In this document: piece after piece, positions 1 through 5,778 of the stretch
Numbering within the stretch: position 1 is the first letter of the stretch
Layout: the number at the start of each line of letters is the position of its first letter
Source of the DNA: an uncultured Clostridia bacterium
GTDB lineage: Bacteria > Bacillota > Clostridia > Oscillospirales > Acutalibacteraceae
Reading direction: 5' to 3'
DNA: 28,792 nt
Assembly (NCBI GenBank): GCA_958436475.1
Contig: CAUBKG010000024.1
Coordinates: forward strand, 1 to 28,792
Made by a program: the position numbers and the translations under genes
Notes under the pieces: model-generated
Told to the model about the DNA's origin: nothing
Seen by the model: the letters and a program-made list of their open reading frames with translations, nothing else
The model's database searches: none

Positions 1-55
1 CCGCAGAACGGCAATTTTGCTTTCGGCGGGCGGCCGATGGCCGCCCCTACGTGGG
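1..55. repeat. Extragenic repeat, copy 1 (palindrome-bearing)
   Basis: This 55-bp stretch recurs exactly at 144-198, a period of 143 bp. It ends in a near-perfect dyad (GGGCGGCC GAT GGCCGCCC) followed by CTACG. GC-rich palindromes of this sort are common between genes in Oscillospiraceae-like genomes (from memory, not searched). The window edge cuts the array, so its full extent is unknown. Confidence 0.85.
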
Positions 56-90
56 GGCCGGAATATGCGCCTCTTGCTTTCCGAAACCGC

Positions 91-119
91 CGTAGGGGCG
101 CCCATTGGGCGCCCGTTCT
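91..119. repeat. Inverted relative of the extragenic palindrome
   Basis: CGTAGGGG followed by the dyad GGGCGCCC ATT GGGCGCCC reads as a divergent, inverted relative of the 3' end of the flanking direct repeats. The region therefore alternates orientation: repeat, inverted relative, repeat. Together these could fold into a large cruciform or hairpin. Confidence 0.65.
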
Positions 120-143
120 GTCCTCTGCGCTCCGGGCGGTTTT

Positions 144-198
144 CCGCAGAACGGCAATTTTGCTTTCGGCGGGCGGCCGATGGCCGCCCCTACGTGGG
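144..198. repeat. Extragenic repeat, copy 2
   Basis: Identical to positions 1-55. Long open reading frames across this region on both strands are produced by the GC-rich repeat and are not considered genes. The repeat stops about 35 bp before the promoter of the small HTH gene. Confidence 0.85.
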
Positions 199-233
199 AA
201 AACAGACTTTTTATAAAAAACTCCTTAAAGGTA

Positions 234-262
234 TTGACGTCGCACATGTGACCCATTATAAT
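234..262 (+). promoter_or_regulatory. Sigma-A-type promoter of the small HTH operon, with CACATGTG in the spacer
   Basis: TTGACG (234-239), a 17-bp spacer and a perfect TATAAT (257-262). The spacer holds the 8-bp palindrome CACATGTG (243-250 region), extendable to GTC-CACATGTGAC with one inserted base. Its position between -35 and -10 fits a repressor operator. The start codon lies about 25 bp downstream. Confidence 0.8.
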
Positions 263-286
263 AAAAAGAAAGCAGGCGTTATTCTC

Positions 287-469
287 ATGTCAGACGTAAG
301 AAGTGTATTTACGACCTCAGAAGTTGCAGCTATGATCGGTGTTTCCTCCAGTTATTTGCTGCGGCTGACGCAAACCATGAATTTTTCTCCTGCCGAGTTC
401 AGAAGCGCCGGAAAGAGGAATTATCTTTACAGCGAAGCTGCGGTGGAGAAGCTGAAAAACCGAAAATAA
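287..469 (+). CDS. Small MerR/excisionase-like helix-turn-helix protein (60 aa)
   Basis: A 60-residue protein that is essentially one DNA-binding domain. Residues about 8-30 (VFTTSEVAAMIGVSSSYLLR) look like the helix-turn-helix of MerR-type or HTH_17 domains, and the end (YLYSEAAVEKLKNRK) fits the wing and last helix of that fold. There is no effector domain, so it probably acts as a small DNA-binding switch; the target is unknown. The start was chosen because the promoter at 234-262 excludes the longer upstream frame, which runs through GC-rich repeats. The ribosome binding site is weak (AGCAGG). It is followed after 20 nt by the 78-aa gene, so the two are probably co-transcribed. Autoregulation through the CACATGTG palindrome is possible but inferred. 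Confidence 0.7.
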   Translation: MSDVRSVFTTSEVAAMIGVSSSYLLRLTQTMNFSPAEFRSAGKRNYLYSEAAVEKLKNRK

Positions 470-489
470 TATAAAGAGGCGAAGCTACA

Positions 490-726
490 ATGGAAAACCG
501 CGTGTGTGAATTTATTTCCGAAGACGATTATTTCGTGGAAAAGCAGCAAATCGAGCAGAATTTAAAGCTGCTCCGGGAAACGATGGATCAGCGCCAGAAG
601 GCCCTGCTCTTCGATATTATCAACGATATGGACTGCATCACCGAAAGGCGCGTGGAAAAAAGCTATGCATGCGGGTTCCGAAACTCCGCCAAAATCCTGC
701 TGGAGCATTGCTTCCCGGAATTTTGA
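490..726 (+). CDS. Small protein of unknown function (78 aa)
   Basis: Not recognised with certainty. It is acidic and likely all-helical: residues about 15-55 form an amphipathic stretch (KQQIEQNLKLLRETMDQRQK), followed by a segment ending in GFRNSAKILLEHCF. The pattern of a central 'ITE' segment and a C-terminal GF...AK/LL helix is reminiscent of small clostridial proteins of the DUF6809 type, but this is a memory-based resemblance only. An AGAGGCG site precedes the ATG by about 9 nt. It sits 20 nt after the HTH gene and directly before a strong terminator, so it probably forms a two-gene operon with that gene. It may be a partner of the small regulator. Confidence 0.65.
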   Translation: MENRVCEFISEDDYFVEKQQIEQNLKLLRETMDQRQKALLFDIINDMDCITERRVEKSYACGFRNSAKILLEHCFPEF

Positions 727-736
727 AGCACATAAA

Positions 737-770
737 AAGGCCCGGAAAACCGATCGGTTTTCCGGGCCTT
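737..770. terminator. Bidirectional terminator, perfect 34-bp palindrome
   Basis: Two 17-bp arms meet at CGATCG without a mismatch (AAGGCCCGGAAAACCGA and its complement). Read on the minus strand it is followed by TTTTTATG, a good U-tract for pfkA; on the plus strand it is followed by CTGCTTTTG. It lies between the convergent 78-aa gene and pfkA. Confidence 0.9.
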
Positions 771-789
771 CTGCTTTTGTTTGAAAGGG

Positions 790-1758
790 TCAGATGGAAA
801 TGGCGTTTGCGATTTCATAAAGCGCATCGTCAAACGGCTTTTTCATCTGGAGGGCTTCAAAGATATCGTAATTCACAATATGATTGTCTTTCAGCGCAAC
901 CACGCGGTTTCCGATCCCGTCCGCCAACAGCTTTACGGCCTCGTAGCCCATCTGGCTCGCCACAACGCGGTCGCGTGCGGAGGGATTGCCGCCGCGCTGC
1001 ACATGGCCGAGAACGGTGGCGCGGGATTCAATGCCCGTGCGTTCCTGGATATCCCTAGCGATTTCCTCCACCTTGCCCACGCCCTCGGATACGACCACGA
1101 TAAAATGCTTTTTGCCGCTCTGCTGGGTGCGGCGCATCTTGGCAATGAGGTCTTCCATAGCAAAGGGCTTCTCTTCCACGATCACAGCGGTCGCGCCCAC
1201 GGCGACGCCCGTTTGCAGTGCGAGGAAGCCGGCATGGCGGCCCATGACCTCCACGACGGTGCAGCGCTCGTGAGACTGGACCGTATCGCGCAGGCGGTCT
1301 ACCATTTCCACCGCGGTGTTCATGGCGGTATCGAAGCCGATGGTATATTCGGTGCAGGCGATATCATTATCGATCGTGCCGGGGATGCCCACGCACGGAA
1401 CGCCGCGGAGGGATAAATCCCTCGCGCCGCGGTAGGAGCCGTCTCCCCCGATGACGACGATGCCGCCGATGCCTACCTCGCGGCAGGTCGCCACCGCCTT
1501 CTGCATGCCCTCTTCCGTTTTGAATTCCGGGCTGCGGGCGGTATAGAGCACGGTGCCGCCGCGGTGGATGATATCGGAAACGCTGCGGAGATTCATTTCA
1601 AACATATCGTCGGTGATCAGGCCGTTGTAACCACGGCGGATGCCGATGACGCGCATGCCGAGCCCAAGGCCCATACGCACCACGGAACGGATCGCCGCAT
1701 TCATACCGGGAGCGTCTCCCCCGCTGGTCAGAACGCCGATCGTATCAATTTTCGTCAT
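790..1758 (-). CDS. pfkA: ATP-dependent 6-phosphofructokinase
   Basis: Phosphorylates fructose 6-phosphate to fructose 1,6-bisphosphate, the committed step of glycolysis, in the cytosol. The 322-residue length is typical of bacterial group-A enzymes. Visible motifs: GGDAPGMN (13-20), GGDGS (104-108), PGTIDND (126-132, with D130 as the expected catalytic base), MGRHAG (172-177) and the late VQRGGNPSARDR. Gly in GGDGS, rather than the Asp of pyrophosphate enzymes, favours ATP as phosphoryl donor. The start at MTKIDTIGV was chosen because the family begins there and because the promoter's transcription start lies between it and the longer frame's start; AAGAGGT precedes it. It is monocistronic, between its own promoter and the palindromic terminator. 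Functionally it lies downstream of the beta-glucose 1-phosphate route encoded further along. Confidence 0.97.
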   Translation of the reverse strand: MTKIDTIGVLTSGGDAPGMNAAIRSVVRMGLGLGMRVIGIRRGYNGLITDDMFEMNLRSVSDIIHRGGTVLYTARSPEFKTEEGMQKAVATCREVGIGGIVVIGGDGSYRGARDLSLRGVPCVGIPGTIDNDIACTEYTIGFDTAMNTAVEMVDRLRDTVQSHERCTVVEVMGRHAGFLALQTGVAVGATAVIVEEKPFAMEDLIAKMRRTQQSGKKHFIVVVSEGVGKVEEIARDIQERTGIESRATVLGHVQRGGNPSARDRVVASQMGYEAVKLLADGIGNRVVALKDNHIVNYDIFEALQMKKPFDDALYEIANAISI

Positions 1759-1774
1759 ACCTCTTGTTCCCCCA

Positions 1775-1823
1775 ATAGTATGTAATCTAAATGATAACAG
1801 AAACAAATTATCCCACATACTAT
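1775..1823 (-). promoter_or_regulatory. Nested inverted repeats in the pfkA leader
   Basis: Outer arms ATAGTATGT (1775-1783) and ACATACTAT (1815-1823) are perfect complements. Inside them, minus-strand GATAA and TTATC can also pair. The element begins at about the transcription start and overlaps the -10 box by two bases. It could be a long-dyad operator or an RNA hairpin in the leader. Which regulator would bind is unknown. Confidence 0.5.
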
Positions 1824-1849
1824 AATACCGTGAAAAACGCAAGTGTCAA
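1822..1849 (-). promoter_or_regulatory. pfkA promoter
   Basis: On the minus strand, a perfect TTGACA (complement at 1844-1849), a 16-bp spacer and TATTAT (complement at 1822-1827). It lies about 65 bp upstream of the pfkA ATG. Confidence 0.8.
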
Positions 1850-1869
1850 GTGGCACGGGGGAAAATTAT

Positions 1870-1907
1870 TTTTATGGCGGCGAACCCGGGGGCCCGCCGC
1901 CATAAAA
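1870..1907 (-). terminator. Hairpin after the flavin reductase gene
   Basis: Arms TTTTATGGCGGCG (1870-1882) and CGCCGCCATAAAA (1895-1907) pair over 13 bp with a GC-rich loop. It lies just after the flavin reductase stop codon. On the minus strand the downstream sequence is AT-rich (AATAATTTTCC), but the U-tract is imperfect. Confidence 0.65.
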
Positions 1908-1913
1908 GGCTTT

Positions 1914-2423
1914 TTATCTTGCGGAGAAGGTGGGCGCCCTTTTGGGGGCGCGGCCCTTGATGACCTTATGGTAAAAATCATAGGTCATGGGCGTGCGGGA
2001 ATGCTCCTCGGAGCCATCCACCACATAGCAGAGAAACACCGTGTGCGTTTCGGTTTCGGCCTTGCCGAACACCCGGCAGCGGAACCAGCAGCAGATGTTA
2101 TCATCCAGCACCGGGTATCCCTTCGGATCGAAGGAGTGCGAGACCTTCGCGAGCTTGTCTACATCGCGCCCCGAACGGAAGCCGAGGTTCGCAATCGTTG
2201 CCCCCGCCGTTTCTTCCGACAGCACCGAGACCGTGAATTCCCCCGTCCGCTCAATGCATTCGGTGGAAAAGTTTTCGTGGCTCAGGCTCACCGCAATGGC
2301 GGCGGGCTCCGCCATCACCTGGAACACCGTGTTGACGATGCAGGCCGAGGGCCGGCCGGAAGGGTCCTTCACGCCGACGGCGTAAAGCCCGTAAGACAGC
2401 GCCTGTAAAATATCAATGTTCAT
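1914..2423 (-). CDS. Flavin reductase domain protein (Hrb-type / flavoredoxin-like)
   Basis: A 169-residue protein of the FMN-binding split-barrel flavin reductase family, which transfers electrons from reduced pyridine nucleotides or flavins to partner redox proteins. The N-terminal segment (LSYGLYAVGVKD, then ACIVNTVFQV and IAVSLSHENFSTECI, about residues 8-60) matches the usual FMN-binding strands of the family. It is the last gene of a locus with a rubredoxin and a flavodiiron protein. In Moorella the same flavin reductase domain is fused to rubredoxin (high-molecular-weight rubredoxin, Hrb) and donates electrons to the flavodiiron protein FprA. Here the two halves are separate genes. The start at MNIDIL is set by a strong AAGGAGGG eight bases upstream. 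The GC-rich C-terminal tail (GRAPKRAPTFSAR) is probably disordered. Physiological role inferred from context. Confidence 0.88.
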   Translation of the reverse strand: MNIDILQALSYGLYAVGVKDPSGRPSACIVNTVFQVMAEPAAIAVSLSHENFSTECIERTGEFTVSVLSEETAGATIANLGFRSGRDVDKLAKVSHSFDPKGYPVLDDNICCWFRCRVFGKAETETHTVFLCYVVDGSEEHSRTPMTYDFYHKVIKGRAPKRAPTFSAR

Positions 2424-2491
2424 AGGTTCGCCCTCCTTGATTTCCCCGGGGCACCCGGGATATTCCGTACGGCGGCAGGCCGCCATGCCGG

Positions 2492-3673
2492 TTATTTCAT
2501 CTGGGATGCGGCCTCCAGAGCGTAATCCTCCATCCTCTGCAGGTCTTCCTCGGTGGGGAGGAACACGGCCTTCACGCCCTCTCCCACAAACTGGAACTTC
2601 AGCTGCTCGAGGCGGGCTTTCACCATGGGCACCGCCTCGCCGCTCCAGCCATAGGAGCCGAACGCGCCCGCCGGCTTCTTAGTGTTAATGGCGTCGATGC
2701 TGCTGAGCAGGTCCCAAACGGGCTTTGTCGCATCCCGATTAATGGTGTTGGTGCCGACGAGCAGGGCTCCGCAGGAAGCGACCGCCGCCGCGGCCTCGGA
2801 AAGAGGCGTTTCCACCAGATTGACGAGCGTGACCGGATAGCCCTCCCGCTCGAGGCGGGATGCGGCGGCCCTGGCCATCCGTTCCGTGTATCCATAAGCC
2901 GAGGCATACACGATCGCCACCGGCTTTCCGCCTTCCTTCGGGGTGCTCCATTCGCGGTACTGCGCGATGCGCTTTTCGATATCCCGCGTGAGGATGAGCC
3001 CATGGCTCGGACAGACCATATCAAAATCGAGCTCTTCGAGCTTTTTGATACCGTCCAGCACGAAGGGCTTAAAGGGGCCGAAGATCCCTTCATAATAATA
3101 CGCGAACGCACCCTCGTATTTTTCGGGGTACTGGCAGTGGACATCGAGCAGGCGCGGCTCGCAGTAATGCGCGCCGAGGAAATCGCAGGTGAACACCGTT
3201 TTAGAGCGTTCGTCGAAGGTAAACATACTGTCCGGCCAGTGGAGGAAGGGTGCGGGCACGAAGCGGAGCGTGCGCCCGCCGAGATCGAGCGTGTCTCCCG
3301 CTTTGACCACGGTTACATTCAGCTGCCGGTTGGTAATCTGCGCTAAGTATTTGGAGGCTGCCATCGTGCAGAAGATTTTGATATCCGGGTTCAGCTCCAA
3401 AAGCTTTGCAACGCTGCCGGTATGGTCCGGCTCCGTGTGGTTGACCACGAGATAATCGATGTTCGAGGGGTCCGTTACCTGCCGGATATTTTCGAGATAT
3501 TCCTCAAAAAAACGGGCGTGGACCGTTTCGATCAGGGCCGTTTTTTCGCCCTGCACGAGATAGGCGTTATAGGTGGTGCCGTATTCGGCGGTCATGATAA
3601 TATCGAAGGTGCGCAGCGCCGGGTTCATCACCCCGACCGAATACACGCCTTCCTTCAGTTTGATTGCTGCCAT
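2492..3673 (-). CDS. fprA: Flavodiiron protein (FprA / rubredoxin:oxygen oxidoreductase family)
   Basis: A 393-residue class A flavodiiron protein that reduces O2 to water and/or NO to N2O in the cytosol of anaerobes. The N-terminal metallo-beta-lactamase-like domain (1-250) carries the full diiron ligand set: H79-x-E81-x-D83-H84 (HTEPDH), H145 (FLHWPDS), D164 (CDFLGAH) and H224 (CPSHGL). The C-terminal flavodoxin domain starts near residue 250 (VAIVYASAYGYTERMA) and would bind FMN. The start at MAAIKLKEGVYS agrees with family N-termini and has GGGAGGA upstream. It is followed 68 bp later by the flavin reductase gene and preceded by rubredoxin, its usual electron donor. O2 versus NO preference cannot be read from the sequence. 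Confidence 0.97.
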   Translation of the reverse strand: MAAIKLKEGVYSVGVMNPALRTFDIIMTAEYGTTYNAYLVQGEKTALIETVHARFFEEYLENIRQVTDPSNIDYLVVNHTEPDHTGSVAKLLELNPDIKIFCTMAASKYLAQITNRQLNVTVVKAGDTLDLGGRTLRFVPAPFLHWPDSMFTFDERSKTVFTCDFLGAHYCEPRLLDVHCQYPEKYEGAFAYYYEGIFGPFKPFVLDGIKKLEELDFDMVCPSHGLILTRDIEKRIAQYREWSTPKEGGKPVAIVYASAYGYTERMARAAASRLEREGYPVTLVNLVETPLSEAAAAVASCGALLVGTNTINRDATKPVWDLLSSIDAINTKKPAGAFGSYGWSGEAVPMVKARLEQLKFQFVGEGVKAVFLPTEEDLQRMEDYALEAASQMK

Positions 3674-3742
3674 AGGTAAAAGTTCCTCCCTTATCAGGTT
3701 CCATTCTTGTTCACGGGGGTGCACAGCCGCATGAGAGCAAAA

Positions 3743-3765
3743 GCGCCGGGATATGCTCCCGGCGC
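3743..3765 (-). terminator. Terminator or attenuator between rubredoxin and the flavodiiron gene
   Basis: Perfect 9-bp stem (GCGCCGGGA with TCCCGGCGC) and a 5-nt loop, followed on the minus strand by TTTTGCTCT. It lies 25 bp after the rubredoxin stop. No convincing promoter is seen between it and the flavodiiron gene, so partial read-through is likely, giving more rubredoxin than flavodiiron mRNA. Confidence 0.7.
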
Positions 3766-3789
3766 CCTGCCGTACCGGTTTTATGGGCC

Positions 3790-3948
3790 TTATGCTTTTT
3801 CAAACATGTCTTTCCCGAGGCCGCACATGGGACATGTCCAATCGTCCGGAAGGTCTTCAAAGGCCGTGCCGGGCGCGATGCCGTTATCCGGGTCGCCCAC
3901 TGCGGGGTCGTACTCATAACCGCATGCCGTGCAAATGTATTTCTCCAT
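3790..3948 (-). CDS. Rubredoxin
   Basis: A 52-residue one-electron carrier with a single iron bound by four cysteines. The two CxxCG motifs are present: C6-TA-C9-G and C39-PM-C42-G, with the conserved YxYDPxxGDPDNGIxPGTxFEDLPDDWxCP pattern between them. Length and spacing are canonical. The start at MEKYICTACG was chosen because GGAAGGAG lies 7 nt upstream; the longer frame adds an unrelated 15-residue extension. It is the first gene of the flavodiiron/flavin reductase cluster and is the expected direct donor to the flavodiiron protein. Confidence 0.97.
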   Translation of the reverse strand: MEKYICTACGYEYDPAVGDPDNGIAPGTAFEDLPDDWTCPMCGLGKDMFEKA

Positions 3949-4098
3949 AACCGACTCCTTCCAAAAAGGCGGTTTCCCGCCCCGCCGCTGCATATTTCAG
4001 GCCGCGGCCGCCTAATAATCATCGGGTTCCATTCCCGGCGGAAACGCCCGCCCTCCGCCGCGCGCGCCCTTCAGGAGCCGCCGCGGCCTTCTGCTGTT

Positions 4099-4127
4099 AG
4101 TATAACACAGATTCCCGTTTTTTTACA
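4099..4127 (-). promoter_or_regulatory. Candidate promoter of the rubredoxin-flavodiiron cluster
   Basis: Minus-strand TATACT (complement at 4099-4104) is a good -10. The -35 at 17 bp spacing is poor (TGTAAA). The leader to the rubredoxin ATG would be about 145 nt and GC-rich. A poor -35 may point to an activator. Confidence 0.4.
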
Positions 4128-4170
4128 GAGGAAGCAATGAATAAATATATACTATTTTAGTGCACATTTA

Positions 4171-5004
4171 TTATTTATTTTCAACAAGAAACCTGGCGGC
4201 GTTTTCCTCCAGCCAGCGGGCCACGCCGTCCTCCTCATAGGAACCGATCACCCCGGTGGCCATATCCCGCAGCACGCCCACCGCGTTTTTCACCGCGTAG
4301 CATTCATCCGCCTCCCGGAAGAGGGCGGCGTCATTTAAATTATCGCCAAAACAAACCAATTTATCCGCCCCGGTCATTTCTTTCACCCGGCGCGCGCCGC
4401 TCGCCTTGGTGATGTTCCCGGGCATGACCTCCAGCCAGAACTCGCCGCGGTTATAAATTTCCTCCTGCAAATTATAGGTGAAGCCCTCCTCCCGCAGCAC
4501 CGGGACCAGGCGCTCGAGCGTGCCGTAATCCGCAATGGCGGTGATGTAATACAGCCTGCCCGCGGGGAATTCCCCCTGCACCGGCATGAGGCGCGGGTCG
4601 CTTCTCCTCGTGGAAAGGTAGCGCGTGATGCCGGGGGACTGCTTTTCTGTTTTCCAGCAGACCTTTTCTTCCTCCCCCATCAGGAAATAGGTGAGCGGAT
4701 ACACCTCTTCCCGCTCCAGAAGCAAAAGCAGGCGGGCGGAATCTTCTTCGGAAAAGGAGCCGGTGTATAAGTGCTTTCCCGTTTTCGGGTCCACCACGAA
4801 GGTGCCGTTGTGCGTGACGGCGGGCGTACTCAGGTGAAGCTCCCTCGTGAGCGCGCCGGCAGAATGGTAAGACCGGGCGGTGCAGTAAGAAAAAAGCAGG
4901 CCGCGGTCCAACAGCCGGTTGAGGATTTCCGCCGTCTGCGGGGTGACCTCTTTTTCGGGCGAAAGCAGGGTTCCGTCCAGATCAGATAAAAACAGCGTTT
5001 TCAT
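4171..5004 (-). CDS. Cof-type HAD-family sugar-phosphate phosphatase
   Basis: A 277-residue haloacid dehalogenase superfamily phosphatase of the Cof/YidA class, cytosolic, likely acting on sugar phosphates or other small phosphomonoesters. Motif I is DLDGT (D8 nucleophile, D10 acid/base), K200 fits motif III, and motif IV is GDNLND (220-225). The intervening cap domain (about 85-190) is the C2 type. AAGGAG lies 8 nt before the ATG. It is the last gene of the GH65/beta-phosphoglucomutase stretch, separated from pgmB by 138 bp holding a GC-rich hairpin, so it may be only partly co-transcribed. The substrate cannot be told from the sequence; a role in relieving sugar-phosphate stress is a guess from context. 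Confidence 0.9.
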   Translation of the reverse strand: MKTLFLSDLDGTLLSPEKEVTPQTAEILNRLLDRGLLFSYCTARSYHSAGALTRELHLSTPAVTHNGTFVVDPKTGKHLYTGSFSEEDSARLLLLLEREEVYPLTYFLMGEEEKVCWKTEKQSPGITRYLSTRRSDPRLMPVQGEFPAGRLYYITAIADYGTLERLVPVLREEGFTYNLQEEIYNRGEFWLEVMPGNITKASGARRVKEMTGADKLVCFGDNLNDAALFREADECYAVKNAVGVLRDMATGVIGSYEEDGVARWLEENAARFLVENK

Positions 5005-5071
5005 GCAATATCTCCTTAAAGCTGGCCGTGCGGGCCCTGTTTTGTGGGAACAGCACCCGGCAAAAAGCGAG

Positions 5072-5122
5072 ACCCCGGAAAAGGGGAGCGGCGCGAACCC
5101 CGCGCGGCTTCCCCCCTCCGGG
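5072..5122 (-). terminator. GC-rich hairpin between pgmB and the HAD gene
   Basis: Outer arms ACCCCGGA (5072-5079) and TCCGGGGT (5115-5122) pair, with further GGGG/CCCC and GC-rich pairing inside. On the minus strand it is followed by CTCGCTTTTTGCC. It is either a leaky terminator or an intercistronic stability hairpin. Confidence 0.45.
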
Positions 5123-5142
5123 GTGTGTATGTTTGAGAACTT

Positions 5143-5778
5143 TTATTTGCCGAGCATTTCAAACAGGCCGGCAATGTTTTCATCCGCCTTCGGAAGAGCC
5201 TCCTTGCTGCCGATGCCGATGGCGTACATGCCGCCGGCCTTCGCCGCTTCGATGCCTGCTTCCGCGTCTTCAAACACCACGCAGTCCTTCGGGTCGAGGC
5301 CCATTTCCTGCGCCGCCTTCACGAAGACCTCCGGGTCGGGCTTAGCCTTCGAGACCTTGTTTCCGTCGATGATGACATCGAACAGACCCACGATGCCGAG
5401 GCCCTTCAGGATGGGTACCGCGTTTTTGCTGGCGGAGCCGAGCGCCGTTTTGATCCCCTTCGCGCGCAGCTCTTCGAGGTATTCCTTCGCGCCCTTCAGG
5501 ATTTCGGATTCATCGATGCTCTGAATGGATTCCACATACCAGTCGTTCTTCTTGGCGCAGAGCGCTTCCTGCTCCTCCGCGGTCTTGGTGATGCCGCCGA
5601 GCTCCAGCAGGATCTCCAGCGAACGGGTGCGGCTCACGCCCTTGAGGCGCTCGTTGTCCTTTTCGCTGAAATCGAAGCCCATTTCATTGGCAAGCCGCTT
5701 CCACGCGAGGTAATGGTATTTTGCGGTATCCACGATAACGCCGTCCAGATCGAAAATAGCACCTTTTATATTTTGCAT
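5143..5778 (-). CDS. pgmB: Beta-phosphoglucomutase
   Basis: Interconverts beta-D-glucose 1-phosphate and glucose 6-phosphate, the step that feeds products of inverting GH65 phosphorylases into glycolysis. The 211-residue length is typical. Key residues follow the Lactococcus enzyme closely: D10 and D12 (FDLDGVIVDTAKYH), the substrate loop GVSR (47-50), the SAS motif (115-117), K146 (KAKPDP) and the Mg ligands E170-D171 (FEDAEAGI). The DxDGVI(V/T)DTAxxH signature distinguishes beta-PGM from generic HAD phosphatases. Its start codon lies 13 bp inside the end of the GH65 gene, so the two are translationally coupled. This overlap is strong evidence that the GH65 enzyme releases beta-glucose 1-phosphate. 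Confidence 0.95.
   Translation of the reverse strand: MQNIKGAIFDLDGVIVDTAKYHYLAWKRLANEMGFDFSEKDNERLKGVSRTRSLEILLELGGITKTAEEQEALCAKKNDWYVESIQSIDESEILKGAKEYLEELRAKGIKTALGSASKNAVPILKGLGIVGLFDVIIDGNKVSKAKPDPEVFVKAAQEMGLDPKDCVVFEDAEAGIEAAKAGGMYAIGIGSKEALPKADENIAGLFEMLGK

Noticed and set aside
1..198. Possible CRISPR array
   Set aside because: Only two long copies 143 bp apart with an inverted relative between them and no cas genes; it fits extragenic palindromic repeats.
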